Position numbers and translations under genes: made by a program
The notes under the pieces: model-generated
Database searches by the model: none
Seen by the model: only the letters and a program-made list of their open reading frames with translations
What the model was told of the DNA's origin: nothing
Shown here: positions 27,676-37,565 of the stretch, piece after piece
How positions within the stretch are numbered: position 1 is the first letter of the stretch
Layout of the letters: the number at the start of each line of letters is the position of its first letter
Assembly (NCBI GenBank): GCA_047600785.1
Contig: JASGKH010000002.1
Span: forward strand, 2,356,001-2,420,000
DNA: 64,000 nt
Source of the DNA: Breznakibacter sp047600785
GTDB taxonomy: Bacteria > Bacteroidota > Bacteroidia > Bacteroidales > Marinilabiliaceae
Reading direction: 5' to 3'

Positions 27676-28445
27676 TGGTTATTTTCCGTTATTTGTTTCA
27701 CCGCCATTTCCAGTTCTTCAAACCTTCCGCCCAGGGATTCGATCTCCTTGTGCAGCTTGTTTATGCTTGCGTTTTTAAGGATAAGCGCTTCATCTTGTTT
27801 TTCGATCGTTTTCTGTTGGGCCAACAAGTACAAGGTCAACTCTTCGATCTTTTGCAGCAGCAGTTTGTTCATTTCGGCCAGATTCACCCCGTCGGCTTCC
27901 ATTCTGGCGGCGCTGGGGATGTCGGGAAGGTGTTTGTGGGTTCGGATGAACGATTCGACGTCTTTTAGGTCGCGGAGGGCGTAATTCTCGTCGAACACAA
28001 AGTCAGCGGTTTGTGCCTCCACTTTTATCTCGGTGGCACGAATGGTGCCGGCCACATCGAGCTTTGCACCCGGAGTGACAACCCCGACACCCAGGTTTCC
28101 GTTCCAAAGCAGGGTCAGCGCACTTGATTCATCGAGGTATCGAAGACCGCACCCAATGTTTAACCGGTTGCCCGAAGTTGCATCCGGGCTAATCCAAAAC
28201 ATTGAGTTATTGGTCGGATGGTTACAACCAAATATAATCCCCGCACGTTCATTTACAGTGCCCCGGTCATCGAATCCGTATTGAGGATTTTGAATGGCTA
28301 TCCCCCCTCTTACATGCAACCGGCCGCCGGGTGAAGTGGTGCCTATCCCCACATTGCCGGAGGCAGGAAAAACGTTTGTCTGGGCATGGCCTGTAAAAAC
28401 GGCCAGACAAAATAAGGAAAGCATAAACGTTTTCAATTGAGGCAT
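27672..28445 (-). CDS. Tail-fibre-like secreted protein, shorter paralogue
   Basis: 257 residues with signal peptide ending GHAQ. It has two GNVGIGTTSPGGRLHV-type beta segments, then the same C-terminal module as the next gene (GTIRATEIKVEAQTADFVF, KHLPDIPSAARMEADGVNL, EMNKLLLQKIEEL) and a longer coiled coil to the end. The GIGT-SP-LHV repeats are typical of phage tail fibre/adhesin stalks. First gene of the RHS operon, overlapping the next by 4 bp. Confidence 0.7.
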   Translation of the reverse strand: MPQLKTFMLSLFCLAVFTGHAQTNVFPASGNVGIGTTSPGGRLHVRGGIAIQNPQYGFDDRGTVNERAGIIFGCNHPTNNSMFWISPDATSGNRLNIGCGLRYLDESSALTLLWNGNLGVGVVTPGAKLDVAGTIRATEIKVEAQTADFVFDENYALRDLKDVESFIRTHKHLPDIPSAARMEADGVNLAEMNKLLLQKIEELTLYLLAQQKTIEKQDEALILKNASINKLHKEIESLGGRFEELEMAVKQITENNQ

Positions 28446-28522
28446 AATCTACATTTTTGTAATGTTGGCGCAAAAAAAACTATTTCCATCCACATGGCAA
28501 TGGCCGTTGCACCAAATGCCGT

Positions 28523-28555
28523 TTTCGCGCACGAAGACCCCCTTTTCGCGCACGA
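28523..28555 (+). repeat. Tandem repeat TTTTCGCGCACGA, two copies
   Basis: Two exact copies of TTTTCGCGCACGA separated by seven bases, about 80 bp upstream of the first gene of the RHS operon. Possibly a paired regulator site; function unknown. Confidence 0.45.
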
Positions 28556-29283
28556 GACATCATTATGATAATAAAAAAATGGCCACACCAACAAAACCGA
28601 GATCCTACAAAAAACAGTCACAGGAAATACCTACCGGGGAATCGAGTGCGATTGAGGCCGAACACTGTGTATGAAAGTTTGGTGGCCATCGGCCCGCAAA
28701 CCGGTAAGATCCACGTTTGGGCTTTCTTTGTGGATATCCGGACGGACGAGGTAAGCAATTCGGTTCATCCGGGAACGTTTTGACACCATCCCCCACATCA
28801 TAAAAACAACAAGCTCACGGCAAAGGGACAAAACAGGTCCATGCGTGGAACCGTAAATGCGAACGTATGACCTGCTGGCCAGTAAAAGACCCATCCAATA
28901 ACTTTGTTCCGTGTACTCCGGGTTCGACCAAACATCCATTGCGCATCCGAGCGATATTCCTGTCAGTAATGCCGTTGACAATGACTACATACAAATGGAA
29001 ACCATCCATCCTCTGCCCCGGAACCGGTTGATCGTTCAACAACAAACATTCGGGCTCACAAGAATTGAATTAACCAACGAACCGACACCCTGCCCCAGCA
29101 CAACATCGAAACACACCTCCGTCAACACACTCGAACAATAATAATTCACTGTCCGGGCTTAACCTTTCGGAGAATCCCCCGATCAGAACATCCGGTCGAG
29201 CTGACGCTGGCCATTACAGTTACCAACGCCTGAGACTAATAGTTGTCCTCCATTTCAAAACCAAGTACATTGGCTGGAACATG

Positions 29284-29313
29284 CAAAAGGACGGCCCTTA
29301 AGCCGCCCTTTTG
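29284..29313 (-). terminator. Intrinsic terminator of the pseudouridine synthase gene
   Basis: Stem CAAAAGG-CGGC / GCCG-CCTTTTG around a TTAAGG loop, just after the stop codon at 29321 on the minus strand. Confidence 0.7.
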
Positions 29314-29320
29314 TTGAAGT

Positions 29321-30190
29321 TTATTTCAGTAAACCTGCTTTTAAAAGAGTTATTTCACGTGAATCGAGGTACCTCCATTGCCCCCGCGGAAGGTTCTTTT
29401 TTGTCAATCCGGCAAAGTATACACGGTCGAGCTTTTCGATCTTATACCCGAAATGCTCAAAAATACGGCGCACAACGCGGTTACGTCCCGAGTGGATCTC
29501 GATGCCCACCTGTGACTGGTCGTTATCGACATAACTAATGTCATCGGCTTTCACGAAACCGTCTTCGAGTTCAAAACCGTTGGCTATTTGTATAAGGTGC
29601 GATCTGTCGACCTTTCGGTCCAGAAACGCATGGTAGATCTTTTTTACTTCGTGCTTCGGATGGGTCAGTTTTTTGGTCAGTTCACCGTCGTTGGTCAGTA
29701 GCAGTACCCCGGTCGTATTACGGTCGAGGCGTCCTACCGGGTAAATGCGCTCATCACAGGCGTCGGCCACCAGATCAAGAACAGTGCGTGCGGCATGTGG
29801 GTCATCGACAGTCGTTATCACATCTTTGGGTTTGTTCAACAGAATATAGATCATTGGCTCAACGCTCAACTGGCGCCCTTCATACTCCACCTTGTCGTTC
29901 TTTTTCACGATCACGCCCATCTCCGTCACCACATTCCCATTGACCGTGATTTGGCCTTGTGCGATCAACTTGTCGGCTTCTCTGCGGCTGCAAACCCCGG
30001 CATTGGCGATATAACGGTTCAAACGCATCTCGTCGAACGAACGTTTCACCTGGTTCTCCGGCTTACGAAGGGTTGACGTGTTGATTACTTTTTTTGGCCC
30101 CTGAGAAGCTCTCGGGGCCACCTTCGCGGCGCTCCCGGTTTTTTTGATAAGGGTAAAGCGTCGTGTTGCTTTACGTTGGTTTTCACTCAT
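29321..30190 (-). CDS. Pseudouridine synthase, RsuA/RluB family
   Basis: 289 residues from ATG 30190 (a TTG six bases upstream is less likely). A basic, disordered N-terminus of 50 residues is followed by an S4 RNA-binding domain at about 55-100 (MRLNRYIANAGVCSRREAD) and the catalytic domain with GRLDRNTTG (catalytic Asp156). The family isomerises uridines in 16S or 23S rRNA. The long N-terminal tail is common in Bacteroidota members. Divergent from glmM. Confidence 0.88.
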   Translation of the reverse strand: MSENQRKATRRFTLIKKTGSAAKVAPRASQGPKKVINTSTLRKPENQVKRSFDEMRLNRYIANAGVCSRREADKLIAQGQITVNGNVVTEMGVIVKKNDKVEYEGRQLSVEPMIYILLNKPKDVITTVDDPHAARTVLDLVADACDERIYPVGRLDRNTTGVLLLTNDGELTKKLTHPKHEVKKIYHAFLDRKVDRSHLIQIANGFELEDGFVKADDISYVDNDQSQVGIEIHSGRNRVVRRIFEHFGYKIEKLDRVYFAGLTKKNLPRGQWRYLDSREITLLKAGLLK

Positions 30191-30307
30191 TGTCAATAAT
30201 TATTTGGCGCAAAGTTGAGAAAAAAGAGCCGAATAATCATTCATTTTTGCGTATTTTGCATTTTTTGGGGAAAAGTAAACATAAATTGAGAAAACATAAC
30301 TAAAGTA

Positions 30308-31699
30308 ATGACACTCATCAAATCGATCTCGGGCATAAGGGGAACCATCGGCGGCAAAGCCGGTGAGGGTTTAAGCCCTCTTGATGTGGTAAAATTCACC
30401 GCTGCTTACGGTCACTGGATCAGGCAACGTGCCAACAAGCCCAATGTAAAAATAGTGTTAGGGCGCGACGCACGCATCTCGGGCCCTATGGTGGCCCGAT
30501 TAGTCCTGGGTACACTGCAGGGACTGGGCATTGATGTGATAAACATCGGATTGGCCACAACCCCCACCACCGAGATCGCGGTGACCGCCGAAGAAGCCGA
30601 CGGGGGCATCATTTTAACGGCCAGCCACAACCCGAAGCAATGGAATGCGCTAAAGCTTTTGAACGAAAAAGGGGAATTTTTGTCGGCCCGGGATGGGGAA
30701 GAAGTATTGGCCATTGCCGAAAACGAATCGTTTGTGTTCGCCGATGTAGACCAACTCGGTACCACCATCGAAGATTCCACTTACAATGACAAACACATAC
30801 AGCATGTGCTAAATTTGGAATACGTAAATGTTGAGGCCATAAAAAAGTCAAATTTCAAAGTGGCCATCGATTGCGTAAACTCGGTGGGCGGCGTGGTATT
30901 GCCCAAATTGCTGAATGCATTGGGCGTGGCCGAAGTGATCGAACTGTATACAGAACCCAACGGTCAATTTCCGCATAATCCCGAACCCCTTCCCGAGCAT
31001 TTGGCCGAAATCTCGTCACTGATCAGGGATAAAAAAGCCGATCTGGGTTTCGTGGTCGATCCGGACGTGGACCGTTTGGCCATTGTAAGTGAAGACGGTT
31101 CCATGTTCGGAGAAGAGTATACCTTGGTTGCCGTAGCCGACTATGTTCTGGGCAGGCAAAAGGGCAACACCGTGTCAAACCTCTCCAGCTCAAGGGCATT
31201 GGCCGATGTAACCCGTCGGCATGGAGGTATTTACCAGGCAGGGGCCGTGGGAGAAGTGAACGTGGTAGCAAAGATGAAGGAAATTGGCGCCGTCATTGGA
31301 GGCGAAGGTAACGGAGGGATCATCTATCCCGCATCGCATTACGGACGCGATGCATTGGTCGGGATAGGGCTGTTCCTGACCCATCTGGCCCTGAGCGGCA
31401 AACGATGCAGCGAGCTGAGAAAAAGTTACCCATCCTATTTCATGTCAAAAAACAAAATCGAGCTTACCCCGCAAATCGATACCGACGCCATCTTGCAGGC
31501 CATGAAAGACAGATACAAAAACGAAAAGGTAACCGACATCGACGGGGTAAAGATTGATTTTTCCGAAAGTTGGGTCCATCTACGTAAATCGAACACGGAG
31601 CCGATCATCCGTATTTACTCGGAGGCAAAAACACACGAAGCGGCCGATCAGCTGGCCCTGGACATGATTGCCGAAATCAAGCAAATCACATCGGTCTAA
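30308..31699 (+). CDS. glmM: Phosphoglucosamine mutase
   Basis: 463 residues. The active-site phosphoserine is Ser106 in TASHNP, the magnesium loop DPDVDR at 251-256, the sugar loop GEGNGG and the C-terminal phosphate-binding RKSNTEPIIRIYSEA. It converts glucosamine-6-phosphate to glucosamine-1-phosphate for peptidoglycan and lipid A. Phosphomannomutase relatives share this fold, but the length and opening IKSISGIRGTIGG match the GlmM annotated in Bacteroidota. Confidence 0.85.
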   Translation: MTLIKSISGIRGTIGGKAGEGLSPLDVVKFTAAYGHWIRQRANKPNVKIVLGRDARISGPMVARLVLGTLQGLGIDVINIGLATTPTTEIAVTAEEADGGIILTASHNPKQWNALKLLNEKGEFLSARDGEEVLAIAENESFVFADVDQLGTTIEDSTYNDKHIQHVLNLEYVNVEAIKKSNFKVAIDCVNSVGGVVLPKLLNALGVAEVIELYTEPNGQFPHNPEPLPEHLAEISSLIRDKKADLGFVVDPDVDRLAIVSEDGSMFGEEYTLVAVADYVLGRQKGNTVSNLSSSRALADVTRRHGGIYQAGAVGEVNVVAKMKEIGAVIGGEGNGGIIYPASHYGRDALVGIGLFLTHLALSGKRCSELRKSYPSYFMSKNKIELTPQIDTDAILQAMKDRYKNEKVTDIDGVKIDFSESWVHLRKSNTEPIIRIYSEAKTHEAADQLALDMIAEIKQITSV

Positions 31700-31705
31700 A
31701 AATAT

Positions 31706-31748
31706 AAAAGGCACGTACACATACTTAGCACGTGAACGTGCCTTTTTT
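31706..31748 (+). terminator. Intrinsic terminator after glmM
   Basis: AAAAGGCACGT / ACGTGCCTTTT stem with a 19-nt loop and a T-tract, just after the glmM stop. Confidence 0.8.
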
Positions 31749-31981
31749 CTTTACCCTCTAAATCCCAATCAATGAAACCACAAACCTGTAGGCTCCAGCC
31801 TATCTCCGTCAACAATGCAAGATTTGCGATTAGCCGCTGTTTCTCTGTTAATTATTAGTTAAAGCAATAAACAGTAAAGGCAACCCGTTGAGTTTTTGCA
31901 ATCTTCGTGCCTGCTTTCTTGCCCCCGCAAAAAAAGCAATACACAAACTCTTAAATCACAAACCATTAAATCGTCATTGGA

Positions 31982-33403
31982 ATGAAACGCACCCAAAAAA
32001 AATCATTCCTTATCGGCTCCATTGCGGTAGTGGCATTGGTAGCTGCCGTCGTTGCCTTATCCAAATCGGCCACGGACGGACAAATACAAATCACCGTTCC
32101 CGTCCAGAAAGGCAACTTCCAGGCGTTGGTTTACTCCACCGGCCAGCTGCAAGCCGAACGGTCGGTCTCCATCGATGTTCCCTCGGAGCTATCGGGACGC
32201 CGGATCGGTATTTATGAAATAAAAATCACCAAGCTGGTCGAAGAAGGTACTGTCGTAGATAGCGGCGAATTTGTCGCGGCACTCGATCACAGTGCCGTGG
32301 AAGAATTGTTGAACCAGGGCCGTGACAACCTGGAGAAAGCTCTTCGCAGCTTTGAAGACGCCAAAATCGACACCAACATCAACCTCAGCAACCTAAGGGA
32401 TGAGCTTTTAAACTCAAAAGTGGCCGTGGAGGAAAAGAAGTTGATACTCAACCAATCGGTGTACGAATCGCCCGCGGTAAAACGCCAGGCTTCCCTGGAC
32501 CTGGAAAGGGCCGAACGCCAGCTGGACCAGGACAAACGTAATTACGAACTCAAGCAAAAGCAGGACGTTTTCAAAGTGCAACGTGCCATTGAGGAGGTCA
32601 ACCGGCAACGGGAAACAGTGAACGAAATCGAGAGGCTGTTCGAGGCGATGAACGTCAAAGCGCCACAACCGGGCATGGTTATTTACGGCAATGACCGTTT
32701 CGGCAATAAAATAAAGGTGGGAAGTACGGTAAACCGTTGGGCCCCGCAAATCGCCATGTTACCCGACATGACGTCGATGATCTCGAAAACGTTCATCAAC
32801 GAAATAGACATTTCACGGGTAAAAACGGGACAAAAAGTCAAAGTGGGCATCGACGCCTTCCCCGACAAGGAATTTGACGGAATCGTCACCATCGTGGCCA
32901 ACATCGGGCAGGTGCTTCCGGGCGGTGACGCGAAAGTGTTTGAGGTAACCATCCGTATACTGGGCTCCGATCCCCTGTTACGCCCGGCTATGACCACCAG
33001 CAATGCCATCACCACCGACGTGTTCTCCAACGTGCTTTTTGTTCCGTTGGATGCAGTTTTCAAAAACGACTCGTTGCAATACGTGTACAAACGCAAAGAC
33101 GGCCCCTGGGAAAAGCAGGTTATCGAGATTGGCGTGACAAACGAAAACTTTGCGGTTGCCATGCAAGGAGTCGACGAAGGGTACCAATTGTTGCTGAACG
33201 AGCCGGAGAACGGGGCCGAAATGCCTTACAAAGGACTGGATATCTACGAACAAATCAAACAGAAGAAGGCTGAATCGGAACAAAGGAAAGCCCAGCAACT
33301 GAAAGATTCACTGGAGCAAAAAACAGCCCAAAAGCCCCAGGACCCTGCCGGCAACGGGGAGCGAAGGGGCGGTAACCGTCCAAACAGGGAGTCACGTCAT
33401 TAA
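31982..33403 (+). CDS. Periplasmic adaptor of an ABC exporter (HlyD/MacA family), 1
   Basis: 473 residues. One N-terminal membrane anchor (about 9-28), a split biotinyl-lipoyl domain, a long alpha-helical hairpin (about 105-230, rich in Glu, Arg and Leu), a beta-barrel domain (about 260-330) and a charged C-terminal tail of 60 residues rich in Lys, Gln and Arg. It should connect an inner-membrane ABC permease to the TolC-type channel encoded two genes on. First gene of an operon with a related second adaptor at 36315. Confidence 0.82.
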   Translation: MKRTQKKSFLIGSIAVVALVAAVVALSKSATDGQIQITVPVQKGNFQALVYSTGQLQAERSVSIDVPSELSGRRIGIYEIKITKLVEEGTVVDSGEFVAALDHSAVEELLNQGRDNLEKALRSFEDAKIDTNINLSNLRDELLNSKVAVEEKKLILNQSVYESPAVKRQASLDLERAERQLDQDKRNYELKQKQDVFKVQRAIEEVNRQRETVNEIERLFEAMNVKAPQPGMVIYGNDRFGNKIKVGSTVNRWAPQIAMLPDMTSMISKTFINEIDISRVKTGQKVKVGIDAFPDKEFDGIVTIVANIGQVLPGGDAKVFEVTIRILGSDPLLRPAMTTSNAITTDVFSNVLFVPLDAVFKNDSLQYVYKRKDGPWEKQVIEIGVTNENFAVAMQGVDEGYQLLLNEPENGAEMPYKGLDIYEQIKQKKAESEQRKAQQLKDSLEQKTAQKPQDPAGNGERRGGNRPNRESRH

Positions 33404-33438
33404 CATCCACGCAACGTTTTGCGACCAACAGGCAAAGC

Positions 33439-34822
33439 ATGAGAGAAAGTATTGATAAATTTATACGACGATATTGGCATGACGTGGTCATTGCCATGGA
33501 AGCCATTCTGGCCAATAAGCTGAAATCATTTTTGACCGCATTGGGCATCATGTTCGGTGTGGCCGCAGTCATCAGCATGCTGGCCATAGGCAAAGGAGCC
33601 CAGCAAGAGGTATTGGACCAGATAAAACTGGTCGGCGTCAACAACATTATCATCAAACCCAGTACCAGCTCAATCACATCGCCCGATGCAACATCTACCG
33701 AAGACGTCAGCGGAAACAACCAGCAACGTTTCTCGCGCGGGTTAACGTTGCTCGACGCAAAGGCCATACAAGAAACCTTGCCCACCGTGCACAAAGTAAG
33801 CCCCGTGATATCGTTCAACTATTTTGCGGTCCTTAACGGCAAAAGTTACCCGGTGGTGCTCGAAGGCGTTTCAAAGGATTATTTTCGAACTGCTTAACAT
33901 GAATTTGGCCAAAGGCGAAATATTTACCGAAGGGCAAGATGAGATGGGAATGCCGGTTTGCGTCATCGGCGACAACATCCGCAACCGTTTTTTCAACCAG
34001 AACGATCCCATCGGAAAGTACATCAAATGCGGACAAAACTGGCTGAAAGTGGTAGGCGTGGTCGAAAAGCGCGACTTCACCGCCAGTGCCTCTGATGAAA
34101 TGGGGATCAGCAGCAGCGACAACAAAATCTTCATCCCCGTAAAAACCATGTTACTGAGATTCAAGGACCGGGGAAAAATAAGCCCCGAACTACTGGAACA
34201 GATGGCCCGCGGCGGACAACGGTTTATAAGCGTGGGGGCACAGTCAACGGAATCGGGCACGAAATCGGAATCGACCCACCAGCTCGACAAAATCATCGTA
34301 CAAGTGTCGGAAACCGAATATCTGGGCACCACGGCCGACATTATCAAACGGATGCTGTTGCGCCGCCACTCCGAAATCTTCGATTTCGAAGTCACCGTGC
34401 CAGAATTGCTTTTGAAACAACAACAAAAAACCAACGACATCTTTAACCTTGTACTTGGCGCCATTGCCAGCATTTCGCTGATAGTGGGCGGCATTGGCAT
34501 CATGAACATCATGCTGGCATCGGTATGGGAACGCATCAGGGAAATCGGGACCCGCCAGGCCATCGGCGCATCCAGGAAAGACATCGTCGTGCAATTCCTT
34601 TCCGAATCCACCCTCATCAGCATCTCCGGCGGAATAATAGGGATCGTACTCGGCATTTTGCTGGCCCATCTCATCCATGTCATGAGCGACATCAAGACCA
34701 TTGTATCGCCCGTTTCGGTATTCATCGCCTTTGGCGTATCGGCATCGGTGGGCATTATTTTCGGTTACCTGCCGGCCAAACGTGCTGCAGAACAAGATCC
34801 CGTTGAATCGTTAAGACAATAA
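33439..34822 (+). pseudogene. MacB-like ABC permease without ATPase domain, frameshifted
   Basis: The first part (33439-33897) has the N-terminal helix and the start of the periplasmic core, ending GVSKDYF then a premature stop. The continuation in another frame (from about 33885) gives ELLNMNLAKGEIF and ends with the FtsX-type three helices (GGIGIMNIMLASVWER, GTRQAIGASRKDIV). Removing one T from the TTTT at 33882-33885 restores about 460 residues. MacB normally carries an N-terminal ATPase; here it is absent and no ATPase gene is nearby. It lies 35 bp after the adaptor and 2 bp before the TolC gene. Confidence 0.82.
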
Positions 34823-34824
34823 CC

Positions 34825-36318
34825 ATGCAGAAAAAAATCTTCGTGACCGTGATCGCGCTATTTCTGGGCATCGCCCCACGAACGCTGAATGCCCAGAAAA
34901 AGCAAGAAGTCAACCTCAACCTAACGTTGGAACAATCCATTGAGCTGGCAAGAAAGCAGTCCATTGCCAGTTTCAGGTACAAAAACATGTATCTGGCCAA
35001 ATATTGGGAATTTAGAAGCTACAAAGCCGATCGTTTGCCCGGATTAAAATTGTCGGCATCGCCGTTTACCTATAACCAGTCATACGAATTTGACCAAAGT
35101 TTAAAAAAGTATGTGCCCGACCAGTCGCTCACCTCTACCGGCAACCTTAGCTTAAGCCAGAACCTGGCATTTTCGGGAGGTTCGGTCAGCATTGTGTCAT
35201 CATTGCAACGATACAACAACCTGGAGAACGACGATTTGTACTTCCGGTCGCAACCCCTCAGCATCGTATTAAGCCAACCAATAAACGGGTACAACACCTT
35301 TCGGTGGGACGCCCGCATCGAACCGTTGAAATTCGAGGTGGCCAAAAGAGAGTTCGTCCAGTCGGTCGAAGATGTGGCGATCTCCGCAAACCAATATTTT
35401 TTCAACACCGTCAGCGCCGAAATCAACCTGAAAATCGCCGAAACCAATTATCACAACGCCGACACTCTGTTCCGCATTGCCAAAGGCCGGTTCGAAATCG
35501 GGACCGTCACCCAGGACGAATTGCTCGATTTTGAGTTAAGCTTCCTAAACGCCAAAATCGACCAGACCAAAGCAAACCTGAGCCTGCGCCAGGCCCGTTC
35601 GTCGTTAAACAGTTTCTTGGGTTTGGACGACCACATCCTGGTCACGTGCATCATACCTTACAATATTCCACAAATAAAAATCGATCTTGACAATGCGTTG
35701 GAATTATCGCTCGAAAACAACCCCAACATTATCGAGTACGAACAACAATTGCTCGAAGCAAAGCGAAGCGTAGCCTCGGCACGTGCCACCAGTGGGCTTG
35801 ACGCCAGTGTCCGCGCCAATTTGGGCCTGAACAAAACGGCAGGAAACTTTAATGATTCGTACCGAGACCCGTTCGACGATAACCGGAGCATCGGTATTTC
35901 GCTGTCCGTCCCCATTCTTGACTGGGGATCGCGCCATGGGAAAATCCAAATGGCCAAATCCAATAAAGAGGTTACCGAAGCCGCCATCCGTCAATCGCGC
36001 ATCGATTTTGAGCAAAACGTGTTCCAACAGGTGATGGAATTTAACCTGCAAGATGAACAGGTGGAAATTGCGGCCAAGGCCGACACGATTGCGCAAATGG
36101 GATACGACGTCACCAAACAACGGTTCATGATCGATAAAGTGGACGTCATTAAGCTCAATTCGGCCCGTAATTCCCTGGATGCCGCCAAACGGAACTATGT
36201 GGACGCATTAAAGCGTTACTGGACCTATTACTACACCATCCGTAAGCTTACGCTTTTCGATTTCGAAAAAAAAGAACCGCTTATGCAGTCGTTCGATAAA
36301 TTAATTGAACAACCATGA
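34825..36318 (+). CDS. TolC-family outer-membrane channel protein
   Basis: 497 residues with signal peptide ending LNAQ. Two structural repeats of the outer-membrane efflux protein family are visible (LTLEQSIELARKQS near 32 and LDNALELSLENNPNI near 290), each leading into long helices. It forms the trimeric exit duct for the exporter. It sits between the permease and the second adaptor and overlaps the latter by 4 bp (ATGA). Confidence 0.88.
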   Translation: MQKKIFVTVIALFLGIAPRTLNAQKKQEVNLNLTLEQSIELARKQSIASFRYKNMYLAKYWEFRSYKADRLPGLKLSASPFTYNQSYEFDQSLKKYVPDQSLTSTGNLSLSQNLAFSGGSVSIVSSLQRYNNLENDDLYFRSQPLSIVLSQPINGYNTFRWDARIEPLKFEVAKREFVQSVEDVAISANQYFFNTVSAEINLKIAETNYHNADTLFRIAKGRFEIGTVTQDELLDFELSFLNAKIDQTKANLSLRQARSSLNSFLGLDDHILVTCIIPYNIPQIKIDLDNALELSLENNPNIIEYEQQLLEAKRSVASARATSGLDASVRANLGLNKTAGNFNDSYRDPFDDNRSIGISLSVPILDWGSRHGKIQMAKSNKEVTEAAIRQSRIDFEQNVFQQVMEFNLQDEQVEIAAKADTIAQMGYDVTKQRFMIDKVDVIKLNSARNSLDAAKRNYVDALKRYWTYYYTIRKLTLFDFEKKEPLMQSFDKLIEQP

Positions 36319-37565
36319 CTTTCAAAAGAAAAAAGATAGCCATAGGCGCAGCAATTGCCTGTACGGTTATTGCCGTTGCATCCTGGTTGTTCGGTTCCTC
36401 CGGACAAGCCAGCGCCAACACTGCCAAATGCGAATCGGGGACTTTCGAAACCACCGTGATCTCGGTGGGTGAAGTGCAAGCAGTGAAATCATTGGATATT
36501 CTGGTACCCGACGCATTAAGCCAACGCGAAATCCGCGTGCAATGGTTAAAGATCACCGACATGGCGGCCGAAGGGACCATGGTACGAAAAGGCGATTACG
36601 TGGCCACGCTCGACCCTGCCGATGTGGACAGCGAACTGAAACGTGCCAACGAGAATTCCGACCAGCTGCGTAATTCATGGGAAGAGGCACGATTGGACAG
36701 CTCGCTGAAGCTTTCCACATCGCGTGCCGATATACGCAACGCCAGTGACGACCTGATCGACAAAAAGCTGAAGGTGGAACAATCGGTATTCGAATCCAAA
36801 GCTTACCAGCGCCAGGCCCAAATTGAACTGGAACGCACCGAGCGGCAAGTGGAGCAAAAAAAACGGAATCACCAAAAACAACAACGTCGCCTGGAATTGG
36901 GAATCGAACGGATAAACAACGATATCAAGCAAGCCGAAAAGCGTCGTCAATTGCTGCTCGATCTGCAGGAAGGACTAAAAGTAAAGGCCCCGGCCGACGG
37001 GATGCTGCTTTACGCAAAAAGCTGGAGCGGCTCCAAAATCCGGGTGGGCGATGAAGTGGGACGTTTCATGCCGCTAATTGCCACGCTTCCCGATTTATCA
37101 GAACTGGTTTCGGAAGCTTTTGTGCAGGAAGTCGATATCAAACACATCAAATTGGGGCAGAAGGTCAGAATGACCATTGACGCCTTTCCGGAAGAGAAAT
37201 TCACGGGCAAAGTCACTGCTGTGGCAAACATTGGCCAAAAAATGCCCGGCAAAGAAATGAACGGGTTTAAGGTTACCATTGCCATTGACCCGACCACTGC
37301 TAAAATATTACCGGGAATGACCACCAATAACAACATTGTAACCGGTATATGGGAAAATTCATTGATGGTGCCCCGCCCTGCGGTGTTCGGCTCAGACAGT
37401 TTACAATATGTGTATGTGCAACATGCGTTCAATGTAATAAAACAAAAAGTCAACACATCGGGCGAAAACGAGACTTATTTCCGGATCTCCAACGGTTTGC
37501 AAAAGGGCAACAAAGTGCTGCTGGTTGAACCCCATGACGGCCCATCCATGCCATTGACGGAATAA
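36315..37565 (+). CDS. Periplasmic adaptor of an ABC exporter (HlyD/MacA family), 2
   Basis: 416 residues, a paralogue of the adaptor at 31982 (shared FVQEVDIKHIKLGQKV / FINEIDISRVKTGQKV pattern, VTAVANIGQ, ITPGMTTNN-like segment). One N-terminal anchor, a helical hairpin (about 105-210) and a beta-barrel. Its start overlaps the TolC stop codon. Two adaptors for one channel suggest a heteromeric adaptor ring or two substrate routes. Confidence 0.8.
   Translation: MTFKRKKIAIGAAIACTVIAVASWLFGSSGQASANTAKCESGTFETTVISVGEVQAVKSLDILVPDALSQREIRVQWLKITDMAAEGTMVRKGDYVATLDPADVDSELKRANENSDQLRNSWEEARLDSSLKLSTSRADIRNASDDLIDKKLKVEQSVFESKAYQRQAQIELERTERQVEQKKRNHQKQQRRLELGIERINNDIKQAEKRRQLLLDLQEGLKVKAPADGMLLYAKSWSGSKIRVGDEVGRFMPLIATLPDLSELVSEAFVQEVDIKHIKLGQKVRMTIDAFPEEKFTGKVTAVANIGQKMPGKEMNGFKVTIAIDPTTAKILPGMTTNNNIVTGIWENSLMVPRPAVFGSDSLQYVYVQHAFNVIKQKVNTSGENETYFRISNGLQKGNKVLLVEPHDGPSMPLTE

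Larger units (their letters stand above)
28446..29320. other. Gene-free stretch upstream of the RHS operon
   Basis: 875 bp without a credible gene; short frames on both strands lack family motifs and disagree with neighbouring codon use. It contains a tandem TTTTCGCGCACGA pair (28523-28555) and the terminator of the pseudouridine synthase at 29284-29313. No promoter matching TTTG-N19-21-TAnnTTTG was found for the RHS operon. Confidence 0.4.

Noticed and set aside
28631..28981. Possible 116-residue gene on the minus strand upstream of the RHS operon
   Set aside because: No domain, no start context, and composition unlike neighbouring genes; treated as a chance frame.
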